64,000 nt of DNA from Actinomycetes bacterium (GCA_025934435.1 JAICYB010000007.1:1-64000); one strand, 5' to 3'. Shown: positions 44,217-53,448, counted from the first letter of the stretch. The notes: generated from the letters alone by a model not told the origin. Numbers and translations are program-made.

Positions 44217-45575
44217 ATAGAAGCTTCCGAGATCCATTACGCCGGTCCCCGCGGGGGTCGCATCGCGTACCGAACCTTCGGGTCGGGACCCACGGACATC
44301 GTGTTCTGCGAGCACTGGATCACGAACGTCGAGTTGATGTGGGAACACCCACTCTTCGAACGCTTCATCCGTCGCCTCGGCAGCTACGGGCGCTTGATCC
44401 TCCTCGACAAACGTGGGACGGGGCTGTCGGACAACGTCGAGTGGACCTCGGCGACCGACCCTGCGCTCCGCGCCGTCGCTGAGTGGGCGACGGACGACAT
44501 CGTCACGGTGATGGATGCGGCGGGATCGGAGAGCGCCGTCATACTCGCCTGCGATATGGGTGGGTGGTACGCGTGTCAGTTCGCCGCCGTGCACCCGCAG
44601 CGTACGAGGGGCCTGTTGCTGACCGACCCCATCCCGTGCGTGCTCAAACGGGAGGACTACCCGTTCGGTTTCGACCGCGACGCGTACTTCGGATTCGTAC
44701 AACGCGTCCCGGAACTTCTCGGGACGGGACAGCTCGTCGGCGCGCTCGCGCCGGACCTCAGGGACGACGCGGAGTTGATCTCCTGGCTCGCGAGATACGA
44801 GCGGATGTCGGTCGCACCGTCGCTCCTTGTCCGCTACTGGGAAGACGTCGGCGAGCTGGACCAGCGGTCGCTCCTTCCGCTCATCCAGCCGCCGGTGCTC
44901 GCCATCGACCACGAAGGTTCGTTCCTCGGCAACGCCGGTCGCTTCGTGGCCGAGCACGTTCAGAACGGACGATCGGTGATCGTCGGTGGTCGCAACCGTG
45001 CGTTCTGGGCTCCTCAGCCGCCGGAGTTCTGGGAGACGATCGCGGGTTTCATCGGCGTGGGGACGGCGTCCGAGCCGGCGATCACCGACCGCGTTCTCGC
45101 GGCCGTCCTGTTCACGGACATCGTCTCGTCGACGCAGCGGAGCGTCGAGATGGGCGATCGTGCATGGAGTGAGGTGCTCGACACGTTCGAACGGATCTCG
45201 CGGCGCTTGATCGAACGTTACCGCGGTCGTTTGGTGAAGACGACGGGGGACGGAGCACTCGCGACATTCGACGGTCCCGCCCGGGCGATCTCGTGCGCAC
45301 TAGCGATGCGTGAGGAACTCCGGCTCGTCGGCGTACCGATCCGCGCCGGCCTCCACGTCGGGGAGATCGAGATGCGCGGCGACGATGTAAGCGGAACGGC
45401 CGTCAATGTCGCAGCGCGGGTCCTCGGTGTCGCGGCCGACGGCGAGGTGTGGGCGTCGAGGACGGTGAAAGATCTCGTCGCGGGCTCCGATCTCATGTTC
45501 GACGATCGCGGCACGCACGACCTCAAAGGATTGCCGGAGCCCTGGCAGCTCTACGTCTTGACGGGGTCGCGGTAG
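44217..45575 (+). CDS. alpha/beta-hydrolase fused to class III adenylate cyclase (Rv1900c-like), start apparently ATA
   Basis: The N-terminal hydrolase-like domain (about 1-270) includes RLILLDKRGTGLSD, but the nucleophile elbow reads ACDMGGW with Asp113 in place of Ser. The C-terminal cyclase domain (about 295-450) has metal Asp in FTDIVSST, KTTGDG with the substrate Lys and second metal Asp, and NVAARV with the transition-state Asn/Arg. It likely makes cAMP. GTG at 44301 would cut off the conserved EIHYAGPRGGRIAYRTFGSG. The only start in a proper place is ATA at 44217, with AAAAGGG 10 bases upstream. Confidence 0.83.
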   Translation: MEASEIHYAGPRGGRIAYRTFGSGPTDIVFCEHWITNVELMWEHPLFERFIRRLGSYGRLILLDKRGTGLSDNVEWTSATDPALRAVAEWATDDIVTVMDAAGSESAVILACDMGGWYACQFAAVHPQRTRGLLLTDPIPCVLKREDYPFGFDRDAYFGFVQRVPELLGTGQLVGALAPDLRDDAELISWLARYERMSVAPSLLVRYWEDVGELDQRSLLPLIQPPVLAIDHEGSFLGNAGRFVAEHVQNGRSVIVGGRNRAFWAPQPPEFWETIAGFIGVGTASEPAITDRVLAAVLFTDIVSSTQRSVEMGDRAWSEVLDTFERISRRLIERYRGRLVKTTGDGALATFDGPARAISCALAMREELRLVGVPIRAGLHVGEIEMRGDDVSGTAVNVAARVLGVAADGEVWASRTVKDLVAGSDLMFDDRGTHDLKGLPEPWQLYVLTGSR

Positions 45576-45582
45576 CCGCGCT

Positions 45583-47220
45583 CTACGCCGGTGGGATGAC
45601 GGGCAGGATCAGCCGCGAGGGATGTTCGGCGTTGTGGAGCACGCGGTTCGTGGCCGTTTCCTTCCGCGTTCCCGTGCCGATGTCCTCGCCCGTGTTCAGG
45701 TTCCTGTCGTATTTCGGGAACGCGCTCGAGCTCACTTCCAAACGGATGCGGTGGCCGGCCTCGAAGACCTGCGACGTGTTCCACATGTCGATCTCGAAGC
45801 TGTACACCTCGCCGGGCGTCATGAACTCGGCTTTCTCCGGACCGTTCCGGTAGCGCGCACGCACGACGCTGTCGCACACCCGTTGGCAGAAGCCGGACGG
45901 GTGCACGTCGACGAGCTTGGCCGTGAAGTCGGTGTCGACGGCGGAGGACGAAGCGAAGAAGACCAGTCGCACCGGTCCCGTCACCTCGAGGTCGGCGTCG
46001 AGCACTTCGGTCGTGTAGCAGAGGACGTCCCCGCGCTGCTCGACGGCGCTGTAGTCGTCCGGGCCCCCGAGCTGTGAACCCGTGGGCTGCGTGATGAACG
46101 GGACGGGACGGTTGGGGTCGTAGACGTACTTATCGGCCGCCTCGTCGGCGGCGGGCGGCGACTCGTCCAGCTTGCCGTCGCCGAAGCGGCTGTTCGCCGA
46201 GCCGCCGGAGTGCAGGAAGAAGTCGGTCGATCGCGTCCGCGCGAGCGGCCATTCGTTCTCGTCGCGCCACTCGTTTCGTCCCATGACGAAGATCCGCACG
46301 CGCGGGACGTCCGTCTCCGCGCGCCCGAGCGTCCCGTCGAGCCAGGTGGCGATGTAGCCCTCCATGTCGATGACAGCGGACGGACCGAAGTCGACCTCGC
46401 CGAGCTTCCGGCTCGAGTTCACCCCGTGACCCCACGGGCCCATCAACAGACGCTGTCCGTCCCGCGCCCCATCGCTCGCCGCCTGCGTCGACATCCCGAT
46501 GTAGTTGATCGGCGTGCCGATCTGCTCGTCGTCGTACCAGCCCGAGACGTGCAGGACGGGGACGTCCATCTCCGTGAACCGGTTCTGATAGCGCTCGAAA
46601 TCCCAGTACTCGTCGCGCGAGGTGTGTGTCATCGCTTGCCGCCAATTCGCGCTCGAGAATCCGGCGGCTTCGTCCATCGTGATGAGTGGGAGGTGCTCGT
46701 ATACCTGCATCCAGTTCACCCCGGCGGTGCTCTGCGACAGGCGACGGTCCGTCAGCCGGTGCCAGCTCACGGTCATGATCGACGTGCCCGCCGTCGGGAA
46801 CTCGACGAACGGATCCGACGGCGACACGACGATGACCATCGCGCGCAGATGCGGCGGACGTTCGAGCGCCACCATCCAGCCGGCGCGCGCACCGTACGAG
46901 GCGCCGCGATACACGACGTTGCCGTCGCACCATGGTTGCTCGGCGACCCACTCGATCGTGTCGTAGCCGTCCGGACCGTCGTGTACATACGGAACGAACG
47001 TGCCGTCGGAGTCGCCACGTCCGCGGACGTCTTGGACGACGAGCGCGTATCCCTTGGCATTGACGCCGCTCGCGAGTCCGGCGAACGCGGCTTGGTTCTT
47101 GTTGTACGGCGTTCGCCCGACGACGACTGGGAACGGTCCGTCGCCGGGAGGCAGGTAGAGGTCGGTCGCGAGGTCCGTGCCGTCGCGGGCGCGAACGAGG
47201 ACGTTGAACCGTTCCATCAT
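45583..47220 (-). CDS. CocE/NonD-family hydrolase
   Basis: This 545-residue protein has an N-terminal alpha/beta hydrolase domain: RGRGDSDG, nucleophile Ser108 in YRGASYGARAGW, and GPWGHGV for the His. A C-terminal jelly-roll domain follows (EVTGPVRLVFFASSSAVDTD, RIRLEVSSSAFPKYDRN). This is the X-Pro dipeptidyl-peptidase/CocE architecture, which hydrolyses esters or N-acyl bonds. There is no signal peptide. The start overlaps the SDR stop by ATGA; a second ATG follows immediately. Substrate unknown. Confidence 0.88.
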   Translation of the reverse strand: MMERFNVLVRARDGTDLATDLYLPPGDGPFPVVVGRTPYNKNQAAFAGLASGVNAKGYALVVQDVRGRGDSDGTFVPYVHDGPDGYDTIEWVAEQPWCDGNVVYRGASYGARAGWMVALERPPHLRAMVIVVSPSDPFVEFPTAGTSIMTVSWHRLTDRRLSQSTAGVNWMQVYEHLPLITMDEAAGFSSANWRQAMTHTSRDEYWDFERYQNRFTEMDVPVLHVSGWYDDEQIGTPINYIGMSTQAASDGARDGQRLLMGPWGHGVNSSRKLGEVDFGPSAVIDMEGYIATWLDGTLGRAETDVPRVRIFVMGRNEWRDENEWPLARTRSTDFFLHSGGSANSRFGDGKLDESPPAADEAADKYVYDPNRPVPFITQPTGSQLGGPDDYSAVEQRGDVLCYTTEVLDADLEVTGPVRLVFFASSSAVDTDFTAKLVDVHPSGFCQRVCDSVVRARYRNGPEKAEFMTPGEVYSFEIDMWNTSQVFEAGHRIRLEVSSSAFPKYDRNLNTGEDIGTGTRKETATNRVLHNAEHPSRLILPVIPPA

Positions 47221-48089
47221 GAAGAGAAGGGCTCGCGTCCGAGCTGCTCGCGGATCGGGACGAACTCGGGCTGCATCAACGTGCGCCGTTGCCAGTTCGC
47301 TCCGTCCACGACGAGTGTGGAACCGGTGATGTAGCTCGCGTACGGTGAGGCGAGGTACGTCGCCGCCCAGCCGAACTCCCGCGTCGTACCAACGCGTCCG
47401 CCGGGGATCGTCTTGCCTTCCGCGCCGCCGCGTCCGGGGACGTTCTTGATCTGATCCGGTTCATCGTCGTGTGGGATGAGCCCGGGGATCAGATAGTTCA
47501 CTCGGATCCCGTAGGGAGCCCACTCGACGGCGAGCGTGTCGGTCAGGTTCTTCACGCCGGCTTTCGACGCGGCGGAATGCGCGAAGCCCGGCCCGCCCGT
47601 CCACGTATAGGACGCACCGACGTTCACGATCGAGCCCGGCGTCTTCGCCGCGATGTGGCGGCGTCCGAACTCGCGCGAGCAGAAGAACGTGCCGTCGAGC
47701 ACGATCTGCGTGACGGCCCGCCAACCGTTCGGTGACAGGTCTTCGGCGGGGATCGGGAAGTTGCCGGCGGCGTTGTTGATGAGTACGTCGGGCAGGCCGA
47801 GGCTCGTCTCGACTTCGTCGAACGTGGCAGCGACGGACGCCGCGTCCCGGATGTCACACGACACGGAGATCGCGTTCACGCCGAGCGCCTCGACCGCGGC
47901 CACTCCTGCGGCCAGATGCTCCGCGCTGCGCGAGACGATGGCGACGTTCGCACCGAGGCGCGCGAACTCCGTCGCGATGCCTTTCCCGATCCCGGTGCCG
48001 CCGCCGGTCACGAGCACGACCTGACCGACGAAGGTTCCCGCGGGGAGGGCGGACGCGCCTTCGTCCGGCGGGTTCGGTAATCCGTTCAT
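47217..48089 (-). CDS. short-chain dehydrogenase, 2,4-dienoyl-CoA-reductase-like
   Basis: This 290-residue SDR has the cofactor loop TGGGTGIGKG (29-38), LINNAAGNFPIPAEDLSPNG, FGRRHIAAKTPGSIVNVGAS and SAASKAGVKN in which the usual YxxxK Tyr is shifted to Ser (AHSAASKAG). The NNAAGNFPIPAEDLS segment is typical of the 2,4-dienoyl-CoA reductase group, where the same Tyr is also missing. It probably reduces dienoyl-CoA intermediates. The start is ATG at 48089, 17 bases from the divergent ligase gene. Confidence 0.83.
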   Translation of the reverse strand: MNGLPNPPDEGASALPAGTFVGQVVLVTGGGTGIGKGIATEFARLGANVAIVSRSAEHLAAGVAAVEALGVNAISVSCDIRDAASVAATFDEVETSLGLPDVLINNAAGNFPIPAEDLSPNGWRAVTQIVLDGTFFCSREFGRRHIAAKTPGSIVNVGASYTWTGGPGFAHSAASKAGVKNLTDTLAVEWAPYGIRVNYLIPGLIPHDDEPDQIKNVPGRGGAEGKTIPGGRVGTTREFGWAATYLASPYASYITGSTLVVDGANWQRRTLMQPEFVPIREQLGREPFSS

Positions 48090-48092
48090 CGC

Positions 48093-48102
48093 TAGGATTC
48101 TG
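48093..48102. promoter_or_regulatory. overlapping divergent -10-like hexamers of the SDR and ligase genes
   Basis: Plus strand TAGGAT (48093-48098) lies 8 bases before the ligase ATG. Minus strand CAGAAT (48102-48097) lies 7 bases before the SDR ATG. Both start codons are within 17 bases of each other, so the two promoters must compete. Confidence 0.4.
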
Positions 48103-48106
48103 CGCG

Positions 48107-49549
48107 ATGCTGAACGTCCCCGCGAACGAGGATCGGTTCCTTTCTGTCGACGGTGTCTCCCGGACGTTCCGTGAGGAGCGCGACGAAGCCGAGCGCCTTG
48201 CGGGTGCATTGCACGCGCGCGGAGTGCGGAAAGGCGATCGCGTCGCATCGATCCTGCCCAACTGCATCGAGCACGTCGACCTCATCTTCGCGTGCGCTCG
48301 TCTCGGCGCGATCCACGTTCCGACGAACGTCTTCCTGAAGGGCGAGTTTCTCCGCTACCAGCTCGACGACGCGCAGCCCGCGATCGTCGTCGCCGACGAC
48401 GCGGGTCTTGCGGCCCTCGGCGATATCGGCCGCGAAGGGATCCGTCCCGCCGATCTCGATGCGGACGAACCACCACCGAACGTCGAGACGCTTCCAAGTG
48501 ATGTGCTGTCGATCATCTACACCTCCGGCACGACGGGCATGCCGAAGGGATGCATGCTGCCGTACGGCTACCACGTGCAGCAGGACAACTCACTCCTCGA
48601 TTACCGCGACGGCGACGTGCTGTACACCGCTCTGCCACTGTTCCACGGCTGGGCGCGCGGCATGCTGTTCGCCGCGCTCCGCTACGAGCTCCCGTTCCAC
48701 CTCGACGCCGAGTTCTCGGCGACGAACGCGCTCCAGCGCATCCGCGAGACGCGCGCGACGGTCTTCTCCGGCGTCGGCGCGATGGGACTCGCGTTGCTCG
48801 CCCAGCCGGAGACCGACTCAGACGCCGACAACGATCTGCGCGTTGCGTTCATGATCCCGTTCAGCGCGCAGGACGAAGCCCGCTTCACCGCGCGCTTCGG
48901 CCCCCGGGTGCAATCGCAGATGTACGGCCAGACCGAGACCGGCGCCATAACATTCACGCCGCTGCACGACAAGGGGAAGCCGGGAACGATCGGCAAGGCG
49001 TCGTCGCTCTACGACGTCAAGCTCGACGACGATGGCGAAGTGCTCGTGAAGGAGAAGCGTCCGGACACCATGTTCAAGGGCTACTGGCCGGACGCATCAC
49101 GGCCCGATTGGCACCGCACGGGCGATCTTGCGCGCATCGACGACGACGGCTACTTCGTGTTCGTCGACCGGAAGAAGGACGCCCTTCGTCGTCGCGGCGA
49201 GAACGTCAGTTCCGTGCAGCTCGAAGCGGGGATCGTCGCGCACCCGAAGATCGCGGAAGCCGCGGTCGTTGCGGTCGAGGCCGAGCTCGGCGAGGACGAG
49301 ATCAAGGCCTGCGTGGTTGCGAGCGGCGATCTGGATCCGGAGGAGCTCTTCGCGTTCTTTCGCGAGACGCTGCCCTACTTCGCGATCCCGCGCTACGTCG
49401 AGGTCGTCGATGCGCTCCCGAAGACGGCGACCATGCGCGTGCAGAAGCACGTACTGCGTGCAGCCGGGATCACGCCGACGACGTGGGACTTCGAAGCGCT
49501 GGGTCTGACGGTTTCGCGCGACCAACGCAGAACTCACCGAAGCGACTGA
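48107..49549 (+). CDS. AMP-dependent CoA ligase, CaiC-like
   Basis: This 480-residue ANL enzyme has GDRVASILPNCIEHVDLIFA, the P-loop YTSGTTGMPKGCMLP (about 140-154), ALPLFHGWARGMLF, MYGQTETGAI, WHRTGDLARI, and a C-terminal PKTATMRVQK in place of the common SGK lysine motif, as in carnitine/crotonobetaine-CoA ligases. It activates an unknown, perhaps short or polar, carboxylic acid. It is divergent from the SDR gene. The last 80 bases overlap the convergent esterase gene. Confidence 0.85.
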   Translation: MLNVPANEDRFLSVDGVSRTFREERDEAERLAGALHARGVRKGDRVASILPNCIEHVDLIFACARLGAIHVPTNVFLKGEFLRYQLDDAQPAIVVADDAGLAALGDIGREGIRPADLDADEPPPNVETLPSDVLSIIYTSGTTGMPKGCMLPYGYHVQQDNSLLDYRDGDVLYTALPLFHGWARGMLFAALRYELPFHLDAEFSATNALQRIRETRATVFSGVGAMGLALLAQPETDSDADNDLRVAFMIPFSAQDEARFTARFGPRVQSQMYGQTETGAITFTPLHDKGKPGTIGKASSLYDVKLDDDGEVLVKEKRPDTMFKGYWPDASRPDWHRTGDLARIDDDGYFVFVDRKKDALRRRGENVSSVQLEAGIVAHPKIAEAAVVAVEAELGEDEIKACVVASGDLDPEELFAFFRETLPYFAIPRYVEVVDALPKTATMRVQKHVLRAAGITPTTWDFEALGLTVSRDQRRTHRSD

Positions 49550-50732
49550 TCGCCCGTACCGCATACAGAGCACGGATCGACAGGAAGTGGTCGAACGCGT
49601 GCTGCGTGCCCGGGAGCTCGATGTAGATCACCGGCTGCCGTGAAACGGACCGCAATCGCTCGACGAACCCGCGTGCTTCCTCGACGAGCGCGAGCGTGTC
49701 GTGCGCGCCGTGGATGACGAGGAATGGTGGTGCGTCCGCGTTCACGCGGAACCACGGCGATGCGTGTTCGAAGAACTCGCGGTCGTTTTTCAAGCGCCGT
49801 CCGGAGATCGTGAACTGCAGGAAGCGCAACATGCCCTTCTTGTGCACGCGTGACGCATGGCGGAGCTCGCCGAGCTGCGCGCCGGTCCAGTCGTACACGC
49901 CGTAGAACGGCGCGGCGGCTTGGACGGTCGTGTCCTTTTCCTCGAACCCCGGCTGGTATTCGGGATCGTTCGGCGTCAGCGCCGCGAGCGACGACAGATG
50001 GCCACCGGCTGAGTTGCCGCTGATCAAGATGAAGTTCGGATCGGCGCCGTACTCGTGCGCATGTTCCTTCACCCACGTGATCGCCTGCTTCACGGCGATG
50101 ATGTGTGCCGGGAACTTGGACCGCGGCGCAAGCGGATAGTTCGGGACGAAGCACACCCATCCGCGCGAGGCCATCTCCATCAGCAGCGGCTTCGCCTGAT
50201 GGTTCTTGTTCGAGACACCGACGAGCCACGCTCCGCCCGGGACGTACAGGAAGCACGGGCGGTTCGTCCCGCCGGCTTCGGTGCGCCAGACGTCCAGGCG
50301 GTAGCGGCGCGTGCCGGGTGGTGCGTACGGGATGTCGCGGTCGCGACGGATCTTCCGGTTCCAGAGCTTGAAGGGGAACGCGTAGTCGCGCCATGCGACG
50401 GGCCGCGCGTCGGCGGGCCCGATCGCCTCGGTCAAGACGTCGTCGAAACGCTGGGCGACACGTCGTGCTTCGCGGACGGATCCCGCGAGGAGCAGGGCGA
50501 TCACCGCCGAGATCGCGAGCGCGACCCAGCCGGGCCACGATCTCGCGCCGCCCTCGATGACGAAAGCGGCAACACCGACGACCTCGAGCACCAAGAGCTG
50601 CGGAGCGAGCTCGGTCACGACCCACGACGCGAAGAACGCCGGGACGACGAAGAGCTGGAATCGGAGGGCGCGCCGTGCGTTGAGGACGAAGGCAAGCCCG
50701 ACGATCGCGGCGATGAGGAACATGCGCGGCAT
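49470..50732 (-). CDS. membrane-anchored esterase/lipase of the HSL family (LipM-like)
   Basis: This 420-residue protein has three or four N-terminal membrane segments (about 3-18, 24-40, 46-60, 67-84), followed by a hormone-sensitive-lipase-type catalytic domain. That domain has VPGGAWLVG as a variant of the HGG oxyanion motif, nucleophile Ser241 in GNSAGG, Asp in IHGAHDTLAL and His in GTQHAFDHFL. It resembles mycobacterial LipM/LipO-type esterases. The start is ATG at 50732, preceded at 6 bases by CAGAAT. The catalytic domain is probably cytoplasmic, facing lipid substrates at the membrane. Confidence 0.85.
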   Translation of the reverse strand: MPRMFLIAAIVGLAFVLNARRALRFQLFVVPAFFASWVVTELAPQLLVLEVVGVAAFVIEGGARSWPGWVALAISAVIALLLAGSVREARRVAQRFDDVLTEAIGPADARPVAWRDYAFPFKLWNRKIRRDRDIPYAPPGTRRYRLDVWRTEAGGTNRPCFLYVPGGAWLVGVSNKNHQAKPLLMEMASRGWVCFVPNYPLAPRSKFPAHIIAVKQAITWVKEHAHEYGADPNFILISGNSAGGHLSSLAALTPNDPEYQPGFEEKDTTVQAAAPFYGVYDWTGAQLGELRHASRVHKKGMLRFLQFTISGRRLKNDREFFEHASPWFRVNADAPPFLVIHGAHDTLALVEEARGFVERLRSVSRQPVIYIELPGTQHAFDHFLSIRALYAVRAISRFGEFCVGRAKPSDPALRSPTSSA

Positions 50733-50738
50733 GCTCTT

Positions 50739-50744
50739 ATTCTG
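50739..50744 (-). promoter_or_regulatory. -10-like hexamer CAGAAT, leaderless esterase gene
   Basis: CAGAAT on the minus strand is 6 bases before the ATG at 50732. The same hexamer is used before the SDR gene at 48089. Confidence 0.4.
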
Positions 50745-50754
50745 CCCCGAGGAG

Positions 50755-50760
50755 TACGCT
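50755..50760 (+). promoter_or_regulatory. -10-like hexamer TACGCT before the wax-ester synthase gene
   Basis: TACGCT lies 9 bases before the ATG at 50770. A GAGGAG just upstream is too far away to be an ideal ribosome-binding site. Confidence 0.4.
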
Positions 50761-50769
50761 GCTAGTCCC

Positions 50770-52179
50770 ATGGAGCGGATGAGCGGACTGGATGCGTCCT
50801 TCCTGTACTTCGAGACGCCGAACATGCATATGCACGTCGTCGGCGTCATCGTTTTCGATCCCTCGACGGCGCCGGAGGGCTACGACTTCGAGCGGGTGAA
50901 GGAGATGCTGCGGAACCGCCTGCATCTCGTCCCGCAGTTCCGCCGCAAGCTCGCGCCGATCCCGTTCAACGTGCATCACCCGGTGTGGGTCGAAGACGAC
51001 GAGTTCGATCTCGACTACCACGTACGGCGGGTCGGTTGTCCGGCCCCCGGTTCCGAGCGTGAGCTCGCGGAGCTCGTCGGCGACATCGCCTCCCGTCAGC
51101 TCGATCGGTCGCGTCCGCTCTGGGAGATGCACATCGTGGAGGGCCTCCAGAACGGATACGTCGCGTCGATCTCGAAGATGCATCACTGCACGATCGATGG
51201 CGTGTCCGGCGCGAACATGATGGTGCACCTCTTCGATCTCGAGCCGGACGCTCCCGAGGTGAAGCCCACCGAGGAGTGGAAGCCCGAGAAGACGCCCAAC
51301 GATTTCGAGCGTTTCGCCTTCGCCATGGCGTCGCGCATGCGGCGCCCGCTCAACGTCGCGAAGGTGGTGCCGCAGACGTTGCGCGCGGTTACGAGCATCG
51401 TGCAGCGCCGGCGCAGTGGTGCGTCCGGCATGGCCGCGCCGCTCACCGCACCACGTACCTCGTTCAACGCGCCGATCACTCCCCACCGCAAGGTGGCGTT
51501 CGCCACCACGTCCCTCGCCGAGGTGAAGGAGATCAAGCAGACCTTCGGTGTCACCGTGAACGACGTGGTCCTGACGATCTGTGCGAGTGCGCTTCGTCGT
51601 TACCTCGAAGGACGAAACGAGCTGCCGGACAAGTCGTTGATCGCGACGTGTCCCGTCTCCGTCCGCGGCGACGACGAGAAGGAGACGGTCGGTGCGAACC
51701 GTGTGTCGGCGCTTTTCACGACGCTCGCGACGAACATCGCCGACCCGGTCGAGCGGCTGAACGTGATCCACGAAGCGAACAAGGGCGCGAAGGAAGAGCA
51801 CAACGCGGTCGGTGCGGACATGCTGCAGTCGTGGGCCGAGTTCGCCGCGCCGACGACGTTCTCGCTCGCCGCGCGGATGTACACGGGGCTTCGGCTCGCC
51901 GAACGTCATCCGGTTGTGCACAACCTCGTCATCTCGAACGTGCCGGGGCCACCGTTCCCGCTCTACTTCGCCGGAGCGAAGCTCGTCGGTCTGAACCCGC
52001 TCGGTCCGATCTTCGACGGGTCGGGACTGAACGTCACGGTGCTCTCCTACGTCGACAACATCGACTGGGGCTTCATCGCGTGCCGCGAGCTGATGCCCGA
52101 TCTCTGGGATGTCGCGGGCGCGATCCCGGACGCCCAAGCTGAGCTGCTCAAGGCTGCACAGTCGGTTGCTTCCAACTGA
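50770..52179 (+). CDS. wax ester synthase / diacylglycerol O-acyltransferase (WS/DGAT)
   Basis: This 469-residue enzyme has the condensing motif HHCTIDG (138-144), the early PLWEMHIVEGL, the mid-chain NDVVLTICASALRRYL and the late NLVISNVPGPPFPLYFAGAK, all diagnostic of the family. It esterifies acyl-CoA with a fatty alcohol or diacylglycerol to make storage lipid at the membrane or lipid-droplet surface. It is divergent from the LipM-like esterase (37 bases between starts), putting lipid synthesis and hydrolysis side by side. It overlaps the cyclase-family gene by 14 bases. Confidence 0.92.
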   Translation: MERMSGLDASFLYFETPNMHMHVVGVIVFDPSTAPEGYDFERVKEMLRNRLHLVPQFRRKLAPIPFNVHHPVWVEDDEFDLDYHVRRVGCPAPGSERELAELVGDIASRQLDRSRPLWEMHIVEGLQNGYVASISKMHHCTIDGVSGANMMVHLFDLEPDAPEVKPTEEWKPEKTPNDFERFAFAMASRMRRPLNVAKVVPQTLRAVTSIVQRRRSGASGMAAPLTAPRTSFNAPITPHRKVAFATTSLAEVKEIKQTFGVTVNDVVLTICASALRRYLEGRNELPDKSLIATCPVSVRGDDEKETVGANRVSALFTTLATNIADPVERLNVIHEANKGAKEEHNAVGADMLQSWAEFAAPTTFSLAARMYTGLRLAERHPVVHNLVISNVPGPPFPLYFAGAKLVGLNPLGPIFDGSGLNVTVLSYVDNIDWGFIACRELMPDLWDVAGAIPDAQAELLKAAQSVASN

Positions 52180-53071
52180 GTTCACCGACCTCGCGCGCGA
52201 GGTCAACAATTGGGGGCGCTGGGGCGACGACGACGAGATCGGGACCCTCAACCTGATCGACGACGCCGCGGTGCTTCGCGGTGCGGCGTCCGTCGAAAGC
52301 GGCAAGCGGTTCGCGCTTGCTCTGCCGCTGTCCGCCGACGGCCCGCAGGCGGGTGCCGTTCCCGGTCGCATCAATCCCGTCCACCTGATGACGCAGGTGC
52401 GTGCGTCGTATTCGGACGACCCCGACGGTGTGCGCGCGAGCGACGACGCCGTCGCGATGGGTCTCCAATGCGCCACGCACTGGGACGCACTCGCCCACGT
52501 CAGTTACGCCGGAAAGATCTACAACGGTTTCCCGGACGATTCGGTCACGCAGCGAGGTGCGTCCCGCTGTTCGATCGCGAAAGTCCCGGCGGTCGCGAGC
52601 CGTGGCGTCCTCATCGACATGGCGCCCGGCGACCGGCTCGAGCCCGGGACGAAGATCACCGCCGCCGATCTCGACGATGCGTGCCGCGTCGATGTGCTGC
52701 CCGGCGACATCATCCTGATACGTACCGGTCAGATGCGTTTCCTCGACGACGGCGACCGTCAGTCGTTCATGTATCCGAGCGCCGGCATCGCGATGGACGC
52801 CGTGCGTTGGTTCCGCGCTCACGACATCGCCGCCGCCGCGACCGACACGATGACCTTCGAGGTGCTCCCCGGCGAGCTTCCGGATGTGTTCCTGCCGGTC
52901 CACATGCTCGACCTCGTCGACCTGGGTCTCACGCAGGGACAGAACTTCCATCTCGAAGCGCTAGCAGCCGACTGCGCGGAAGACGGCCGCTACGCCTTCT
53001 TCCTCGAAGCGACACCGGAACCGTTCGCGGACGCCGTCGGCGCACCGGTACAACCGGTAGCCGTGAAATGA
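52166..53071 (+). CDS. cyclase-family metal-dependent hydrolase (kynurenine-formamidase-like)
   Basis: This 301-residue protein has the metal-binding motif THWDALAH (His105, Asp107, His111), the N-terminal NNWGRWGDDDEIGTLNLIDD typical of the larger bacterial branch, and RGVLIDMAPGDRLEPG with VLPGDIILIRTG. Family members hydrolyse formamides or lactone-like bonds with zinc or manganese. The start is TTG at 52166, inside the wax-ester synthase gene. The end is coupled to the VOC gene by ATGA. Confidence 0.83.
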   Translation: MLPTEFTDLAREVNNWGRWGDDDEIGTLNLIDDAAVLRGAASVESGKRFALALPLSADGPQAGAVPGRINPVHLMTQVRASYSDDPDGVRASDDAVAMGLQCATHWDALAHVSYAGKIYNGFPDDSVTQRGASRCSIAKVPAVASRGVLIDMAPGDRLEPGTKITAADLDDACRVDVLPGDIILIRTGQMRFLDDGDRQSFMYPSAGIAMDAVRWFRAHDIAAAATDTMTFEVLPGELPDVFLPVHMLDLVDLGLTQGQNFHLEALAADCAEDGRYAFFLEATPEPFADAVGAPVQPVAVK

Positions 53072-53448
53072 AGATCGTGCTCGGCGGTATCTGCCTCGAT
53101 TGTCGCGACGCCGAAGAGCTCGCCGGTTTCTATTCCGAACTGCTCGGCTGGCCGGAGGTATATCGGGACGGCCCCGAGTGGATCGCGCTTCGCCAGGGCG
53201 ACTTCGGCATCTCGTTCCAAGCCGAGGAGTGGTACGAGCCGCCGGTGTGGCCCGAGCAGCCGGACGAGCTGACGAAGATGATGCACTTCGAGATCGCGAC
53301 GGACGACGTTCCCGCAGCCGTGGAGCGAGCGACCCTGCTCGGCGCACGCGAGGCGGCCCCACAACCGAGCGGGCGCGACCCGAATCAGCTCCGCGTGATG
53401 CTCGACCCGGCCGGTCATCCGTTCTGCCTCTGTAACGACGACGCATAA
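53068..53448 (+). CDS. VOC-superfamily (glyoxalase/dioxygenase-fold) protein
   Basis: This 126-residue protein has one beta-alpha-beta-beta-beta pair of each half: IVLGGICLDCRDAEELAGFY with ELLGW, and MMHFEIATDDVPAAVERATL with VMLDPAGHPFCLC. It is the Glyoxalase_6 type, probably a dimer. Functions range from isomerase to ligand binding; the metal site cannot be assigned with confidence. It is coupled to the cyclase-family hydrolase by ATGA. Confidence 0.8.
   Translation: MKIVLGGICLDCRDAEELAGFYSELLGWPEVYRDGPEWIALRQGDFGISFQAEEWYEPPVWPEQPDELTKMMHFEIATDDVPAAVERATLLGAREAAPQPSGRDPNQLRVMLDPAGHPFCLCNDDA

Noticed and set aside
48107..49549. Loss of the SGK catalytic lysine in the CaiC-like ligase as a sign of inactivation
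   Set aside because: The PKTATMRVQK ending is normal for carnitine/crotonobetaine-type ligases.
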